This document shows positions 11,788 through 24,360 of a stretch of 64,000 nucleotides of DNA, piece after piece. Every line of letters starts with the position of its first letter. The stretch's first letter is position 1. The notes under the pieces are model-generated. The model was not told the origin of the DNA, made no database searches, and worked only from the letters and a program-made list of their open reading frames with translations. Source of the DNA: Verpa conica (lineage: Eukaryota > Ascomycota > Pezizomycetes > Pezizales > Morchellaceae). The DNA lies in assembly GCA_033030425.1 (NCBI GenBank), contig JAUFSD010000023.1, forward strand, positions 1,116,001 through 1,180,000, given 5' to 3'. The position numbers and the translations under genes are program-made.

Positions 11788-13576
11788 GGCTTAGGTGTAG
11801 ACAACGACTAGAGGAAATATCTGAATGGAAGAATTCCGAGCGAGTTTCTAACAGAAAGCGCTATGGGTAGCAGTGACGCTACGGATCTAAAACTGATAGA
11901 TGAGAGATGAATGGAGCTCCTGTGGATGGTGCGAATTTGAGGGGGCCCCAGGTTCGGGTGTCTTGGAGAACCCCTAACCCTATACCACCAATTCTCATCC
12001 TAGAGACCTCTCCATCCCGCAAAATTCGGTCCGTTTAAGCCCCTTCGGGTTATGTAATACGACAAAAAGGTATTTCCTCTCGACCCATACCCACTAATCA
12101 GTCGTTCTGTCCTGTTAGGTCTGTTACAGTTTTAAGAATTGCTCTGAGAGATACGGTCATGGTGGTCATGTCGTGTACGTACGTCATGCCCCGCTATGTC
12201 TTTACTTCCTCGTGGTGTTCTTGGGCTCTATAGCCAGTCCCAATCAATATAACCGTGCCACCCCAATAGTTTTGCTCTATGTACAGATGCCGGTAGAATT
12301 ATTGCGGGACTTTGGCGTGCAAGATAATTGGTCTTCTATGGGTTTTGATGAAAGTTTGGGCAATAGTAGTGGCCAGAAGCCCCTGCACATAACCCCTGTT
12401 TCCAGAATAATTCTACTCGTGCTTCCGCGCCAAGAATTGGACACGTGACATTTTTTTTTGGTGGGTCACCGCTCTATATCCAGTCACGTGTCCATTTCTT
12501 TGCTCAGAAGCACGAGTACCAGAGGCTATACCGCTTAGCTCACGTGATCCATAAAGCCAAATCACGTGGTGGGGCGCCAGTATGGTAATTGGCAGCAACT
12601 ACACAGATAAGGGCTAAAAAGTATTATCCGATTCTCATCATTTTCCCGGTCACAACTTCAACGACAGCTGGTGCGTAGGGTAGACACCTGGAGCTGTTTC
12701 TGGTTGGGTAAGTATGTGATCTGCACTCATGGATGGCCTAGTAGTGCCACGTTTGTTACCGACGATGGAGAAGTGATATGCAGGTTCCTAGGCACGAAGC
12801 TACATATCTTCAAAGACAATAGGTTTGCTTACCCTTATGAAATTTTCTACCAAGTTTGAACGTTCCCTAGGACACGAAGGAAAATGCTTTGACCTCCTCT
12901 ATCGTGCATATGGAAGGAATACCATTGGATTCGTTTCCATAGCATATGCATCTTCGAGCCTACTGGCATCGTGTTTTCGGTACTGTTGCTCTTACCCTGG
13001 TACTATACGTGGCATACTGAGAAGGCTGAAAAGGACTCTGAGTGGGGTAAATTGATCTTTTACGAGGACATGAGCCGTTCAGGCAGCTACTCTACCATAT
13101 AAACCTGTCAGAGCCCGGTCGGGCCGGCTTGGTTCTCAATACTAGCCGCCAGCACAAGAGCATACCTTTGACCAACAAGAGCTTCCAGCTGGTGTCTAAC
13201 ACAGCTAACTTCTGAAATGATATCGAGATTTATGCGGTATCGCTTATCATGTGGAGTTTTGAGGTGTCACGACCAGTAACAATAAAGTAATGTATGAATT
13301 AAACGCTTACTTTGGGCATGATCCGTTGGGCTGAATGTATGTGCCTACGACGCCTGCTGTCTACCACCGGTCAGAAAAAGCAATATACCAATAATGCTAT
13401 ATCCTGGTGGCGGGGCAGTATACGTTTTTAGCATTGTGATTTCTAAGAAGCAAGAGAGGCTGATGCTACTAAAAAAAATATACAGAAACCTATTTCCTCT
13501 AGCAGAACGATAAAAAATTCAACAAAGGAACATCACGAAGTGCTAGCAATTCTATTCAAATATCAGAAACGCAGAT
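11788..13576. other. Intergenic region with a CACGTG cluster
   Basis: No gene is supported. Frames near 12173-12448 and 12671-13055 lack recognisable content. The notable content is a cluster of four CACGTG motifs (listed separately). Confidence 0.5.
12439..12568. promoter_or_regulatory. Four CACGTG (E-box/bHLH) motifs, two in a perfect 11-bp inverted repeat
   Basis: CACGTG occurs at 12442, 12485, 12541 and 12563. The first two sit in GGACACGTGAC (12439-12449) and its exact reverse complement GTCACGTGTCC (12483-12493), separated by 33 nt. The flanks are also nearly complementary (CAAGAATT versus AAATTTCTTTG-like), giving an imperfect foldback of about 20 bp. CACGTG is the core site of bHLH factors (Pho4/Cbf1 and SREBP type). 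It lies about 1 kb upstream of the NACHT gene, so the regulated gene is uncertain. Confidence 0.45.
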
Positions 13577-16500
13577 ATGAGGCTCAAAAACAAATTAAAG
13601 TCTATGTTAGGATCAATGCTAGAACTGTTTAGACCTGTTCCTGCGGGTACGACCACATCTAGCCCCGCTGCCACAACTACAGCGTCCTCCTCGGTAGAAC
13701 TCCCCCGCGACTCCGGAACAGTGTCAAGGTATGCCTATGCCGTTATATCTCTGCCGGGGGGGGATTATAACGAAATAATTCACGTAGAACTACTTATGGC
13801 ACTGCTACAACAACTCTCGCTCTCGCTCCCGCTCTAGCAGCGAGCGGCGCTATTTTAGGGTCACTCTCTCCATCGGGAGCGGATACGGGAGCTGGCTTAT
13901 CTGGGTTTACGGAGTATGCCATAATTGCTCTTGCCTATCTCGATAACCTTACAGCTAATAAAGAATTCATGCAGTGCTAATGTTGACACGGCTGCCGCGC
14001 CACCTACTCCAAACTTAGTAGCGAGTCCCATTACTCCAAGGTCACATTCATTCTCTGGGAAAGATGCTGGGGCTATGCAGTATGTTACTGAGGGGTATGT
14101 ATTGCTGTTTATTATTGCGTCTAATATGATTACTAACAGGAAGACCTAGTAGTGCCGGTGAAGTCACCCTTTGGGATCAAGCCCTTAGCAGGCTAGGCGA
14201 GGGGGACAGAGAAGGCATCGATTTCCAAAAGAGCAGCAAGATAGACTTACTTCAGGAATTTTTTCGAGAGACTGAAAAGAAAAAACAAGAATGTGAGGAA
14301 AAGCAATGGAGCTACAGAAATCGCCGCGGAGAGAAAGTAACCTACGCCGAAACACTTCTTCTGCAACTCAGTAGATATATAGCTATTGGCGACATTGCCC
14401 TCCAACACAATCCAGATATCGTAGCACTAGTATGGGCCGGTTTCCGGCTTATCCTACAGGTGAGTCATGAATGAGTTTTGGGGGCTGGACTTTATGTTTA
14501 CTTGACTTAGGTTGCAACCGCGAGCGTGCGTAATATGCGGTTGATATTTGAAAGTTTAGAATATCTTGTTGGTGTTTTATCCCGTTGTGATATCTACGAA
14601 AAGCTTTACATTGGGAGAAGACTTCAAGCTAGCGAGCTTCTCAAAGGCTCCCTTATAAACCTATACGTATCAATCCTGGAGTATCTCTGCTCTGCTAGGC
14701 GGAAGCTTAGCGATGTGGGTGCAGGTATGATGACCTTTGCTAAGGAGTTAGTGGAGACAAAGAAGCTAATGAGCTAATACCAATCTACTTTTAGCCCGAT
14801 TTGTTAAAAGTATCTTCTCCGACTTAGGACAGTTATTCAAGAAGATTCAAGAGTGTGAGAAGGATGTGATGATTAACGCTGATACAGCTGGGAAGGAGGG
14901 TTTGAGGGCCCATAACTCCTGTCATTGTCATCAGCTAGCTGACTATCCCTTTGATACTTAGCCGCCGGAATGGGAGGTTTTGGTATGTGTTTGACTACTC
15001 TGTGATTTATGATATACGAAAGGACCTAACTCTAGGGTAGCCCATGAAGAGGGGGCAGAACACTTAAAAACTATTCTGGCTGAAATACAAGAGCAAAACA
15101 GTATTCTTGGACGTATGGTTATGGACATATATACATATGTCGAAAGTTAGTATTGACCTCGCATTTACTAAAGATTCCCTTAGCTAACAGGAATAGAGGA
15201 AAAGCGGCTCAAGATCCTCATGTGGCTATCAGATGTGCCATTCAGAGACCACCATTTATTCCTCCGAGCAGGCCGTCATGGCGACACTGGTCAATGGCTG
15301 CTGCAGAAGGAGGAATTCATGCAATGGAGGAAGTCTAGCTCATCGTCAATTCTTTGGCTGCGCGGTGATGGTAAGGATGCTTATTTCCTCCATACTCTAA
15401 CTATTGCATAAAAGCTGATATGTAGCCTTGCAATATCAGCTGGCTGTGGTAAAACAATATTAGCGTTAGTACTCTAACAACTTACTATTTTACATATAAA
15501 ACCTAACCCTTACTATATAGATCCAAGGTTATTGATGAAATCCAGCCCCAGAAGAGTACCGAAGAGCATGCAGTGGCATATTTCTACTGCAATTACCGAG
15601 AAGAAGCGAGAAGAGATCCAGGATCAATCCTAAGAGCCCTGATCAAACAGTTTTGCCTTATCTTTCCACAAGATGAGTTGCCAACGCCTGTGTTGTCTGT
15701 ATACCAGGAACGAGAGCGTAACGGTCATATATCTGGCCCTCTTAACTTGAACGAAAGTAAGAAATTGATCATCGACCTATCAGAAGGATTTTCGCAGAGT
15801 ACTATCATTATTGATGCACTTGATGAATGTAATCGAAGCACTCGAAGGGACCTACTACGTATCCTAAAGGAGATAGTCACTTCGACGAAAAACATCAGGA
15901 TCTTTGTTACTGGTCGAAATGATGGTGACATCTCTAAAATGATGGAAGATTCTCCAAGCTACTATATTGATGCCGCTGATAATACTACGGATATCGACAC
16001 TTATATTCGGTCGGAAGTTGGGCGATGCTTTGCGGAGGGGTTATTACCTAATGACGAGGAGCTAAGAGACGAGGTTATCTCAATCCTTTCAGCAGGAGCG
16101 AATGGAATGTATGTATTACTTTTTGGTGATTCGAAGGCTTTATACTAAGATGTTTTTAGGTTCATGTGGGCCCATTTCCAGATTTTGGCGATATGCAAGG
16201 AGCACACCCCCGGGCACATTAGAAATGCTCTTGCAAGACTACCAAAAGATTTGGATGAGACGTATACCCGAATCCTCAAAAGAATCAACGACCAAAGCGA
16301 GAATGCCGTTAGTACAGCAAAGAGAGTGCTAAAGTGGCTACTCTATGTCAAAGAGCTTAACTCTCCTGAGATTGTTAGCGAGTTCCTTTCTATTAAACCG
16401 GGACAGGCCACTTTGGCAGATACGTGGACGCAATCACAAATCCTCGATATCTGCCAGAACCTGGTAGTATACGATAAAGGGCTCAATGTTCTCCGGTTTA

Positions 16501-17561
16501 CCCACTTCTCGGTGCAAGAATTCCTACTACGTCAAAGCGAATTTTCCCACGAAGAAGAAACCTCTACCAATATGACTTCGGCAGAGGTTTGTCTTACGGT
16601 CCTGACCTACCATTATTCGGGGGCACAAAACTGTCCAACTCCTGCTTTACTCAAGTATGCTACTTCAAACTGGGCATACAGAGTTCGGTTGTTGGATGTT
16701 AGAAGTACTACTTTAGAGGAACTATTGGCTGGATTTAATCCTTTGTTCGATTGCTATATAGAATGGGCCTCAAGTTTTTTGGAGAGGAAGTATGGTGTAG
16801 GGTGTGAAACGGCAATTCTGAGAAAAGCATTCGATTGTGAACTTTACGACATGTTCAAGTTCTTGATAGAGAGTGGTATGATTTCCCACTGCAGCGACCA
16901 TTGCATGGAGAGCCTACTATACAGCGCCGTATCTAGGGGGTGCCTTGATCTTGTACAACTTCTCGTCGCGCAAGAGGGCATGGACATCAATTACAAGATT
17001 GATGGTTCAACACTACTGCATTATGCTATGGAGAAGGGTAATATGGAGGTAATGCAAATACTTCTTGGGCTTGATGGATTAGATATAAGTTCTCGCAACA
17101 CAGAAGGCTACACAGCGTTGGAATGGGCTTTGAGTTGTCGAAAAGAGGAGATGATGGAGATGATTCTCGAGAAGGATGGAGTGGATCCGGAAAGTACGTT
17201 TAAAACGCTATCATGGGCTGCTTGGAACGATAAAGAGAAGATAGTGCAGGTGATTCTGGAGAAGGGTTTAATGAGCTTTCAATATATCCAAGGAGCGCTA
17301 TTTCTGGCTGCTAGTGAGGGCAATGGGAACGTTGTAGAGCTGATTCTGAAGAAAGGTGGGCCGGAATCAGGGGGCGCTCAGGAAGCATTGTCAGTGGTTG
17401 CTGAGAATGGAGTTGAGAAGGCGGTACGGGTTATTTTAGAGAAGGGTGAAATGAGTCTGGAAGGCATCGAGAAGGCACTATTGCTGGCTGAGGAGCGCGG
17501 ACATCAGAGGGTGGTCTATATGCTCAAGGAACAGGCCCAAAAATATAGTCCAACAGCGTAA
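13577..17561 (+). CDS. NACHT-ankyrin NLR-like protein (12 exons)
   Basis: Exons: 13577-13728, 13788-13913, 13975-14094, 14150-14459, 14511-14724, 14795-14899, 14962-14982, 15041-15145, 15191-15370, 15440-15464, 15521-16108 and 16160-17561. They sum to 1,116 codons (1,115 residues), and all eleven introns are 45-70 nt. Residues 1-135 are Ala/Ser/Thr/Gly-rich. About 140-330 resembles the fungal NLR N-terminal domain DUF7708 (VALVWAGFRLILQVA signature). After that comes the standard pre-NACHT block (MWLSDVPFRDHH, WRKSSSSSILWLRGD). Walker A is G443DAGCGKT450 and Walker B is IIIDALDE (about 548-555), so NTP binding looks intact. Ankyrin repeats occupy about 900-1110. The P-loop lies on a 25-nt exon and another exon has only 21 nt. 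The expected role is a ligand-triggered STAND switch in non-self recognition. The ankyrin repeats are diverged, unlike the neighbouring C2H2-ankyrin gene. Confidence 0.82.
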
Positions 17562-20117
17562 TGTTGTTTATAATAGTATGTGTTTACCTGATATTATAAA
17601 GTTATTTATGGTGTATGAGCTGATGATTGTGTTTTATGTAGATAATATTATTTTCTCCTTTCTTGTATATAACATATCATTTGGGCTTCCCTTCCTTACC
17701 GATCGCAAACAAAATTATTCCACCACGCGGAGATTCGTTGACTGCTTGACGCCTTAGTCCATCTGGTAGGAGGTGCCCTAGAATTTCAAATATATAAAGT
17801 AAAGAGAGTAGGGTTGGCGGATAGCTACGGGTATCCGAAGGGTCAGAGATCACTACTGTATTATATCAGGTGGAAATTCTGGGACAGGAGATCTTTCCGG
17901 GGGGGTTTATCAGCATGTTTTTAAGCTCTGAGGATTTCTGGGTATTTTCTAAACACTATAGTACTACGAACTCCACTCTGAATAATACGCTCCTAAGCGG
18001 TCGGAGTTTTGTTTAATAGGTTAACTAGATAAATTAAATTCAAACATGTTCATTAGAACGAACTTTGGTTACTAGTCTGGCATATGATAATTTTAATCAT
18101 GCACCAATCTACCACGCTGCTAGGTACCATTTATATTGCAAAGGGTCTTGTCGGTGAAACCAATCAAATAATTTCCTGTGGCTGAACCCGGTTAGTGGAG
18201 CTTGGCAGCCAGGTACCGATTTTTCTTGGCGATCGGCGATCGATCGTCGGTGCGGGGTTGATGAGACTTACCCCACCTTCTCCCGTAGCTTCTTGTTTAG
18301 CCCAGTTTCCACCCCTCAGCTCCTCTCACATCTCGCACTCTAACTCACCGCTAACATGAAGCACTACCAACTTTACTCAGACAAGATACCCAACATCCAA
18401 ACCCACCCTAGCGACTGAGGAATAGGAGCAATCTCAAGACCGATAGATGAAGTTCCCCACTAGAAGCGTAAGTTTCACCCCCCATCTCCTAAATTGACAT
18501 CCCCCCTTTATGATTTTTCCTTACATACTTTTTTTTTTCGCTTCCTATTATGATGAGTATGTTCCATCAATGATCATTTCTAAGTCGGGAACTCCGTTCT
18601 GGGTGCTTCTCTTTATGATTTTATTATTTTATACATCAAAGCCAATCCTCTGAAATATATGCGGGGAAAAAAAAAACGCGACATTATCTTTACTTCTGGT
18701 CTTGATTTGGGGTTATTGGGGTAGTATGGCTAATTTGCTGGTGTTTGTTAGGGGGGCTAGATGTATCGGGGATGCTTTGGGGGTGGTTCTAGTAGTGTTT
18801 TTATTTCGCCGGGGTTGAGGTTCTTTATCGGATGCTCTACTGCTGGTATCGCCAACTTCTATTAAGTCCATCTGGGGGCATTTCTCATTTCTCGCGGCGG
18901 GATCCGCGGCATTCTGTATTCTCAGAGGAACCTGGGTGCCTAGCTGGGCATGCTAATATCGATGACCGTGTAGTGTTCCTTACTCCTCCTGGTCATAGGC
19001 TAGTTGCTATAAGTCGGGTTCTGTACTTTTTCTCGTCGGGTCGGACTATAGGGAGACTTATGAAAGTACCTCTTGTCAATTAGTATTTCTACAGTAGTTT
19101 CAGAAATCAATTCATTTGTCTCCATGCCTAGCATTCTGAAAGTTCTTAATATCTCCTTAGGAAGATGCTTTGACAGCGGGTGGACCGAGGGAGTTCGCTG
19201 GCAGACCAGAAACTTAGAATGTGGGTGTGGTGATCGTACGGTTCGGGTCCACCGGATAAGGGTAGGTGGAGAGGTGGCTAGTTGTAGGGTCGTCGTCTTC
19301 GAGCTGTATACACGTGGATAAGAGTGGATAAAGAGGGAGGGTGTGATGCAATTGTTAGTGTCGATCTAGGTCCCTACAGTAACCGAGCGGGTGATGTGTA
19401 CCACAAAGGTTCCGGGACCGTAGAGCAGTGTTAATCAGGGGACTGATAGTAATATGAATGAGTGTGCTTCTATGTCTGCGGTCACCTATATATAGTTCAC
19501 CTTAAACTATAATGCGATACTAGGCTGGATGAGCCCGTGCGACGTGATTGAGGCTCTGTGGTGGCGTCACACGCTAAACATATCTTGGCATGCAGGAACC
19601 CGACATCTACTCCCCGGAGGTAAGGGCGTAACCAGCTAGTAATGCTCTAATACCGGGTGGGAAAGTAAGTAGAACGATACAATTAGGAAACTTAGCTCGG
19701 ACAATAAGAAATTTACAAATAACATAATAAACCATTCCGACCCTCCAGCCGTCCCTTTACTCCCAAGAAACACGATATATGAAAGATTTATAGGAGACAA
19801 AGATAGAAAACGAAATATATCTGGAACCACTCTGGTACGTTTGATTAACTCGGAGAAAGAAATAAAAAGTATATGAAAACATGAACCCCCCATACCACTC
19901 TACAATATCCTACAACTTCTATCGTTCAAGTACACTTCCACCCCCTCCATCACCTGAACCCCATTTTGGGCCTGGAATATCTGGTTGTTTCTATGTGCTA
20001 CTGCTACTACTTTCGTATTCTCAAAATATATTCCTACAAGCCTGGTACAATTAGTATCTAGGAAGACTTCGCTAGACGGTTTCGGAGGAGTAATTCCTAC
20101 CTATATTTATCTCACAA
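17562..20117. other. Intergenic, possible decayed gene traces
   Basis: No intact gene is seen. A fungal-style pyrimidine-rich leader (about 18275-18355) precedes an ATG at 18356 that opens only a 20-codon frame. That frame continues past TGA and TAG stops to a GTAAGT-like donor near 18468, which may be the first exon of a decayed gene. Around 18780-18950 one frame shows hydrophobic, protein-like sequence interrupted by stops. Neither trace could be assigned to a family. Confidence 0.35.
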
Positions 20118-22942
20118 CTAATCATCGTCTTCCATGTCGCTAGATACGCCACGAGTATCTTCGAGAAGCGGCTTGGCAACCGGCGCGCCACCATTTAGTT
20201 TTATTACTGTCGGGACGATTTCCTCGTCGACAAGATTGATATCAGCGCCTCGTCCGAGAAGCAGCTTCACAGCTTCCTTCTTATTCCAAACAGCTGCTGC
20301 TTGTAAAGCGGTTTTGTGTGGCCCTCCCTGGGCGTTGATTTCGGCACCATGACCGAGGAGTTGATTTAACTCCCACATGTAGCCATGTATGGCTGCTACT
20401 TGCAAAGCGTTTCCATATTCACCCCCCTGAGCGTTGACGTCGGCACCAGCACCAAGGAGAAGCTTTATGATGTCATCATTGCTCCTGCGGATTGCTGCTT
20501 GTAAAACATTTCCATAATTGCCTCCCTGGGCGTTGATATTGGCACCATTATCGAGAAGCAGCTGTAGGAGGTCCTTGTTTCCATATGCTGCTTGCAAAGC
20601 GTTCCCATAATACCCTCCCTGAGCGTTCACATCGGCACCATATTCAAGAAGTAGCTGCACGATCTTGTAACTGTCCTTGAAAGTTGCTAATTGCAACAGG
20701 TTCCCGCACCTATCCTCGGTAGCACTGTTGGCATCGGCGCCCTTTTCGAGTAGTAGACGTACGGCCTCTTCGTCTTCCTCCTCGACTGCTGCTACCAAAG
20801 CTTTCCGGAGATCTTCTTCCTCAGTGCTTGCCGGAGTACTGTCATGCGCGCTCTCTTCGATAGGTGGTTGTATAATCTTCTCGTCACTCTCGTCGGCTGC
20901 TGCTTGTGGGGCGTCCCCGGGATCCTCTCTATGAGTGCTTTCCGGAGTGCTGACATCGGCGCTCTTTTCGGTAGGCGGTTGTACAATCTCCTCGTCACCC
21001 TCGTCGACTACTGCTTGAAAAGAGTCCTTGGGATCCTCTGCCTCGGTGTTTGAAGTGCTGGCATGAGCGCCCTTTGCGAGAAGTAGCTCTATGACCTCCT
21101 GGCGCCCCGCGGTGATTGCTCCCTCCAAAGTGCTTCCATATTCCCCTCCCTGAGCGTTGACATCGGCACCGTATTCAAGAAGTAGCTGTATGACCTCTTT
21201 GTAACCTGCGTAGACTGCTGCTTGCAAAGCGCTTCCAAGGCTCCCTCGGGCGTTGACATCGGCCCCCTTTTCGAGGAGCAGCTGTACTATCTTCTCGTGG
21301 CCATAGCGGGCTGCTGCTTGCAAAGCGTTTCCAAAGGTCCCTCCTTGGGCATTGACATCGGCCCCCCTTTCGAGGAGCAGGTGTACGATTTTCTTGTGGC
21401 CATTGTAGGCTGCTGCTTGTAAAGCGCTTCCATAGTCCCCTGCTTGGGTGTTGACATCGGCCCCCTTTTCGAGGAGTAGCTGTACGATATTCTCGTGCCC
21501 ATAACGGGCTGCTGCTTGCAAAGCGCTTCCCAAATACCCTCCTTGGATATTGATATCGGCCCCCTTTTCGAGCAACAGCTGTACGGTCTTCTCATTGTCA
21601 TTGATGGCTGCTGCCTGCAAAGCGCTTCCATTGTACCCTCCTTGGGCGTTGACATCGGCCCCCCTTTCGAGGAACAGCTGTACGATCTTCTCATTGTCAT
21701 TGTAGGCTGCTGCTTGCAAAGCGCTTCCCAAATGCCCTCCTTCGGTGTTGACATTGGCGCCCTTTTCGAGGAACAGCTGTACGATCTTCTCATTGCCGCT
21801 CAAGGCTGCTGCTTGCAAAGCGTTTCCATACTGCCCTCCTTGGGTGTTGATATCGGCCCCCTTTTCGAGAAGTAGCTGTACGATCCACTCATCGCCATTG
21901 AAGGCTGCTGCTTGCAAAGCGTTCCCGTAGTACCCTCCCTGGGTTTTTATATCAGCGCCATTTTCTAGAAGCAGCTGTACGACCTCTTCATAGCCCTCAT
22001 GAGCTGCCTGTTGTAGAACGTTTCCGTAGGGCTCTTGCGTAGTATTGGCATTAGCCCCCTTCTCTAGGAGCAGTCGTACCGCTTTCTCGTCGCCTTTTTC
22101 GACTGCTGCTCGTAAAGCGTCGCCGAAATCCCCTCCCTGGATGCTTGCCGGAGTGCTGACATCAGTGCTCTTTTCGGTAGGTGGTTGTATAATTTCCTCG
22201 TCGACTACTGCTTGTAAAGGGTTCTTGGGGGCTTCTGCCTGAGTGTTTGCTGAAGTGCTGTCATGAGCCCCCTTCGCGAGAAGTAGCTCTATGATCTCCT
22301 GGTGCTCCCCGGTGGTTGCTGCTTCCAAAGTGCTTTCATATTCCCCTCCGAGAATGTTGACATCGGCACCATTTTCGAGAAGTAGCTGCACGGCATTCTT
22401 GTGGCCCCAGCGGGCTGCTTGTAAAGCGGTTCCGAAGTAACCTCCTGTGATGTTGGTGTCGGCGCCCTTTTCGAGCAATAGCTGTACGATCTTCTCACGG
22501 CCATCGCGGGCTGCTGCTTGTAAAGCGCTTCCATAATACCCTCCCCGGGTGTTCACATCAGCACCATTTTCTAGAAGAAGCTGCACGATTCCTTCGTAAC
22601 CCCTATAAGCTGCCGTTTGCAAAACAGTTTCGTAAATCCCTCCCGTGGTATTGGCATCTGCCCCTTTTTCTAGGAGTAATTTTACGGCCTTCTCATCTCC
22701 CTTTCCACTGCTGCTAGAAAAGGTTCCCCGAGATACTCTCCCTGGGTGCTTGCCGGAGTACTGACATCGGTACTCTTTTCAGTAGGTGGTTGTACAACCT
22801 CCTCGTCGACTGCTGCTTGTAAAGGGTCTATGGGATCCTCTAGCTGGGTGTTTGCTGAAGTACTGACATGAGCGCCCTTTTCGAGGAGTAGCTGTACTAT
22901 ATTCTCGTGGCCATCGACGGCTGCTGCTTGCAAAGCGTTTCC
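20118..22942 (-). pseudogene. 3' part of the C2H2-ankyrin gene, cut off by a stop codon and a frameshift
   Basis: This is the direct continuation of the ankyrin gene starting at 26323. In-frame translation stops at a TAA (22943-22945), where sister repeats have TAT (Tyr). The frame then continues with ankyrin and linker sequence to about 22705, where one base is missing relative to the paralogous AAVEKGDEKA module at about 22085-22115. From there an open frame of about 850 codons runs to the stop at 20118. It holds roughly two dozen more diverged 33-residue ankyrin repeats and ends in an acidic tail (SSDMEDDD). With both lesions ignored, the whole gene would be about 2,030 residues. It could be a true pseudogene segment, an allele-specific truncation, or an assembly error in repeat DNA. 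A translated product would need an internal start or unrecognised splicing. Confidence 0.7.
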
Positions 22943-24360
22943 TTAGTACCCTCCTTGGGCATTGACATCGGCCCCCTTTTCGAGGAGCAGCTGTACTATC
23001 TTCTCGTGGCCACGGTAGGCTGCTGCTTGCAAAGCGTCTCCATAGAACCCTCCTTGGGTGTTGACATCGGCCCCCTTTTCGAGGAACAGCTGTACTATCT
23101 TCTCGTGGCTATTGCGGGCTGCTGCTTGCAAAGCGTTTCCAAACTTCCCTCCTTGGGCGTTGACATCGGCCCCCTTTTCGAGGAAGATCTGGACTTTCTT
23201 CTCGTGGCCAGCGTAGGCTGCTGCTTGCAAAGCGTTTCCATAGTACCCTCCTTGGGCGTTGACATCGGCCCCCTTTTCGAGGAACAGCTGTACTATCTTC
23301 TCGTGGCCATCGTAGGCTGCTGCTTGCAAAGCGTTTCCATAGTACCCTCCTTGGGCGTTGACATCGGCCCCCTTTTCGAGGAACAGCTGTACTATCTTCT
23401 CGTGGCCACAGCGGGCTGCTGCTTGCAAAGCGTTTCCATACTCTCCTCCTTGGGCGTTGACATCGGCCCCCTTTTCGAGGAACAGCTGTACTATCTTCTC
23501 GTGGCCACAGCGGGCTGCTGCTTGCAAAGCGTTTCCATACTCTCCTCCTTGGGCGTTGACATCGGCCCCCTTTTCGAGGAACAGCTGTACTATCTTCTCG
23601 TGGCCATCGTAGGCTGCTGCTTGCAAAGCGTTTCCATAGTACCCTCCTTGGGCGTTGACATCGGCCCCCTTTTCGAGGAACAGCTGTACTATCTTCTGGT
23701 GGCCCCAGCGGGCTGCTGCTTGCAAAGCGTTTCCATAGTACCCTCCTTGGGCGTTGACATCGGCCCCCTTTTCGAGGAACAGCTGTACTATCTTCTCGTG
23801 GCCATCGTAGGCTGCTGCTTGCAAAGCGTTTCCATACTCTCCTCCTTGGGCGTTGACATCGGCCCCCTTTTCGAGGAACATCTGTACTATCTTCTCGTGG
23901 CCATCGTAGGCTGCTGCTTGCAAAGCGTTTCCATACTCTCCTCCTTGGGCGTTGACATCGGCCCCCTTTTCGAGGAACAGCTGTACTATCTTCTCGTGGC
24001 CACAGCGGGCTGCTGCTTGCAAAGCGTTTCCATACTCTCCTCCTTGGGCGTTGACATCGGCCCCCTTTTCGAGGAACATCTGTACTATCTTCTCGTGGCC
24101 ATCGTAGGCTGCTGCTTGCAAAGCGTTTCCATAGTACCCTCCTTGGGCGTTGACATCGGCCCCCTTTTCGAGGAGCAGCTGTACTATCTTCTCGTGGCCA
24201 TCGTAGGCTGCTGCTTGCAAAGCGTTTCCAAGCTCTCCTCCTTGGGCGTTGACATCGGCCCCCTTTTCGAGGAGCAGCTGTACTATCTTCTCGTGGCCAT
24301 CGTAGGCTGCTGCTTGCAAAGCGTTTCCAAGCTCTCCTCCTTGGGCGTTGACATCGACGC
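22943..24360. repeat. Near-identical 99-bp ankyrin-coding tandem array (14 units)
   Basis: Fourteen consecutive 99-bp units differ by only a few bases each. At protein level differences concentrate at unit positions 1-2 (Tyr-Tyr, Glu-Tyr, Glu-Leu, Lys-Phe, Phe-Tyr), 11-12 (Tyr-Asp, Arg-Cys, Arg-Trp, Tyr-Ala, Arg-Asn, Tyr-Arg) and 20-21 (Leu-Leu, Leu-Phe, Met-Phe, Ile-Phe). The remaining residues are almost invariant. Repeats further 3' (20118-22600) are much more diverged. Confidence 0.92.
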
